Assembly (NCBI GenBank): GCA_937899305.1
Contig: CALDJV010000451.1
Location: forward strand, 1 to 6,509
Direction: 5' to 3'
Origin: an uncultured Cytophagaceae bacterium
GTDB lineage: Bacteria; Bacteroidota; Bacteroidia; Cytophagales; Microscillaceae
Length of the DNA stretch: 6,509 nt
How positions within the stretch are numbered: the stretch's first letter is position 1; each line of letters begins with the position of its first letter. The translations under genes and the position numbers were made by a program. Of the stretch, positions 4,819 through 6,509 are shown piece after piece. The notes below the pieces were generated by a model that saw only the letters and a list, made by a program, of their open reading frames with translations, ran no database searches and had not been told where the DNA came from.

Positions 4819-6509
4819 CTAGTTTAAATCCATTTTTCCTTGTGCAGATCTGATTACCACCATACGTTTTTTAAGTGTCATATTTTTCAGATAACAAAGT
4901 GGTCTAACTACCCCATGGGTATCTTTTCCAATGTATTTTTTAATAAAAATAGAATGGCCCTTATCTGTATTAATGTATGTTTCATGTTTATTAGGGTAAA
5001 TATGCCAAGGTGGCTCAGGAGCAATGGCATATGTAGGCCCTAACCAAGCATCATCTACTGGATAAATATAATGTATCTTACCTCCAATTTTTATAATATC
5101 ACTATGCTCTCTAACAATTAAGTTATAATGTTCAACCCCATAAAAACTCTCATAACCCACTCCTGCATATATAGTATGATTTTTTTCCTTAAAGTATTCT
5201 TTAGGTATTTTCCCTTGTTGTAGCAATAACAACATGTTAGTCATTTTAAAGTCATTGTTTGTAACTCCATTTTTATGATATTCTTTCAGCCCTTCATAAC
5301 CAGACTCATTGGCCAAGTTTTTAAAGGCTTTAAGTACATTATTTAGATTTGGTTGAAGAGAACCTGGAATACCTGATGCACCTCTTAACAAAGCACAGGT
5401 TAGAGGCACTTTTTGAAGCTTTTTTTTATCTGTTGGCACAGGAATACCAGTTTGTATCATTGTAGGTCCTTTCGGATCATAGATAGGTGATAGCAAATCT
5501 TTTTGTTTGATAGTGTACTTTCGTCTTGATGGTGCCTCAAATGTATAGGTTTGATTGGTTTGTTTTGCCTGTTTATCACCATAATGGACATGAAGAGGAG
5601 TAAAGATTATTTCAAAGTCTTTACGAGTCATTTGAGGGGGAATTAGTCCATAACTCTTCAACATAAATATAATACTTGATGCAGCACATTCCATTCCATA
5701 ACCACCTCCAAGAGGTTGCATGTTATACCCAAAAGTTCCATATGAATTTGATTTAAACCTAAACTTATTCAATTCAGCCAATTCAGTTAATGTTTTAGGC
5801 TTCTCTTCTATATTTTCTTTAACCTCTTCCTTCTTATCCTTACTACACTTTGCCACTTTCAACCCCGATTTCATATTGGCTCCCGCCGCAGCAAAGCCCT
5901 TACCCCACTGCATCCAACGACGCAGCAAGAACCACACACTGCGATTGGCGTCAGCTTCCAGCGCATCGGAGTTGTTGCTGGTGTCCATAGAGGTAGCTCC
6001 CATTTGCTGCATGGCATGTACAATTTCGTGAGCCAAAATGGCCATTCCTTTGGGGCTTTCCAGAGAATATTGCTTGAGATCCAAAAAGATGTCCTGACCA
6101 AGCGTAAGGGCACGAGCTTTTTTCTGAGCCAATACCTTTTCGGCTTCAGTTCCGGTATGGAGGCGAATACTGCTCAGGCTAGCCCCCAGGTATTCTTCCA
6201 GTTTACCCTTGAGTTCAGGTGGTATAGAGGTAGTAGATTGTTTGGCGGCAGTAAATGGATCAAAGTGGCCATTGGTATTGCCTCCAGGTTGGGTTTCGGC
6301 TATTTTTTTCTCTACCAATTCTGGTACATCTTGTATTTGCCGAGTCTTGATCCAGTGCTTAATGGGTACTTCAATGCGCTCGGCCAGTTTGGCCAAAAAA
6401 TCATTGGTAGATTCTATGGTTTGTCCCTGAGGCAGGTATTGTCGTAAGATTTGTTCAATACCCTGGGCCGGGTAAGTGCCCAATTCGGCATAAAAAGCCT
6501 TAAGCCAGG
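4819..6509 (-). CDS. DUF4157 (eCIS-type) effector with C-terminal papain-like domain, 5' end outside window
   Basis: Probable payload of an extracellular contractile injection system. The frame is open to the window edge: codons upstream of the TTG at 6483 read LKAFYAEL and continue smoothly, so the true start lies beyond 6509. Residues here count from that TTG (554 seen). Residues ~90-180 form a DUF4157 domain: a YLGASLSSIRLHTG stretch, then HEIVH (His152, Glu153, His156), with Glu176 in LEADANR as likely third zinc ligand. A Lys/Glu-rich linker (~211-230) leads to a C-terminal domain starting near LNKFRF (239). That domain has Cys266 in YGMECAASS before a helix, His452 in EHYNLIVRE and Asp477/478 in YPVDDAW, the order expected of a papain-fold cysteine peptidase or related enzyme. 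DUF4157 as an eCIS effector marker is established knowledge; the C-terminal activity is inferred. G+C drops near residue 205, between backbone and tip. A lipoprotein gene follows after 9 bp. Confidence 0.92.
   Translation of the reverse strand, partial: WLKAFYAELGTYPAQGIEQILRQYLPQGQTIESTNDFLAKLAERIEVPIKHWIKTRQIQDVPELVEKKIAETQPGGNTNGHFDPFTAAKQSTTSIPPELKGKLEEYLGASLSSIRLHTGTEAEKVLAQKKARALTLGQDIFLDLKQYSLESPKGMAILAHEIVHAMQQMGATSMDTSNNSDALEADANRSVWFLLRRWMQWGKGFAAAGANMKSGLKVAKCSKDKKEEVKENIEEKPKTLTELAELNKFRFKSNSYGTFGYNMQPLGGGYGMECAASSIIFMLKSYGLIPPQMTRKDFEIIFTPLHVHYGDKQAKQTNQTYTFEAPSRRKYTIKQKDLLSPIYDPKGPTMIQTGIPVPTDKKKLQKVPLTCALLRGASGIPGSLQPNLNNVLKAFKNLANESGYEGLKEYHKNGVTNNDFKMTNMLLLLQQGKIPKEYFKEKNHTIYAGVGYESFYGVEHYNLIVREHSDIIKIGGKIHYIYPVDDAWLGPTYAIAPEPPWHIYPNKHETYINTDKGHSIFIKKYIGKDTHGVVRPLCYLKNMTLKKRMVVIRSAQGKMDLN

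Noticed and set aside
5720..6447. Plus-strand ORFs opposite the DUF4157 gene
   Set aside because: Antisense shadows of a frame carrying recognised motifs (HEIVH, YGMEC).
6481..6483. TTG as the true start of the effector
   Set aside because: The same frame stays open to the window edge with plausible protein sequence before it, so the gene is cut by the window rather than starting here.

Overview
The window looks like an accessory locus from a Bacteroidota genome, probably a marine Cytophagales-type organism. This is an inference from a DUF4157 effector gene, AT-rich intergenic DNA, starts without Shine-Dalgarno sequences, and the style of the proteins. No RNA gene or transposase was seen. 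All convincing genes lie on the minus strand and read from right to left.

Right to left: (1) 6509-4819 is the 3' part of a large gene, open at the window edge. It encodes a DUF4157 metalloprotease-like domain (HEIVH) joined to a C-terminal domain with a Cys/His/Asp arrangement like papain-fold enzymes. DUF4157 is known as a marker of payloads of extracellular contractile injection systems (eCIS), so this is probably an eCIS effector. (2) 4809-3982 encodes a predicted lipoprotein, 9 bp downstream. (3) 3981-3781 is an AT-rich gap. (4) 3780-2855 holds a second, diverged copy of the C-terminal effector domain. It has no DUF4157 part, is split by a frameshift, and its first ~24 codons are copied from the start of the Lgt-like gene. 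(5) 2847-2029 encodes a different predicted lipoprotein, 7 bp downstream. (6) 2017-911 encodes a membrane protein of the prolipoprotein diacylglyceryl transferase (Lgt) family with an unusual C-terminal extension.

Read together, the locus follows the scheme [DUF4157 backbone]-[effector tip + lipoprotein cassette]-[Lgt-like gene], with a second cassette between two copies of the Lgt-gene start. The backbone and most of the Lgt-like gene are visibly richer in G+C than the cassettes. This resembles the orphan tip cassettes of Rhs and CDI polymorphic toxins, here in an eCIS-type setting. The lipoproteins could be substrates of the local Lgt-like enzyme; that is inference.

The left ~900 bases contain no convincing gene. 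They hold a long imperfect palindrome (300-526), two 28-bp tandem units ending in a possible terminator hairpin (497-558), and three 41-bp tandem units (749-871) just beyond the end of the Lgt-like gene. One weak small reading frame lies at 109-315.
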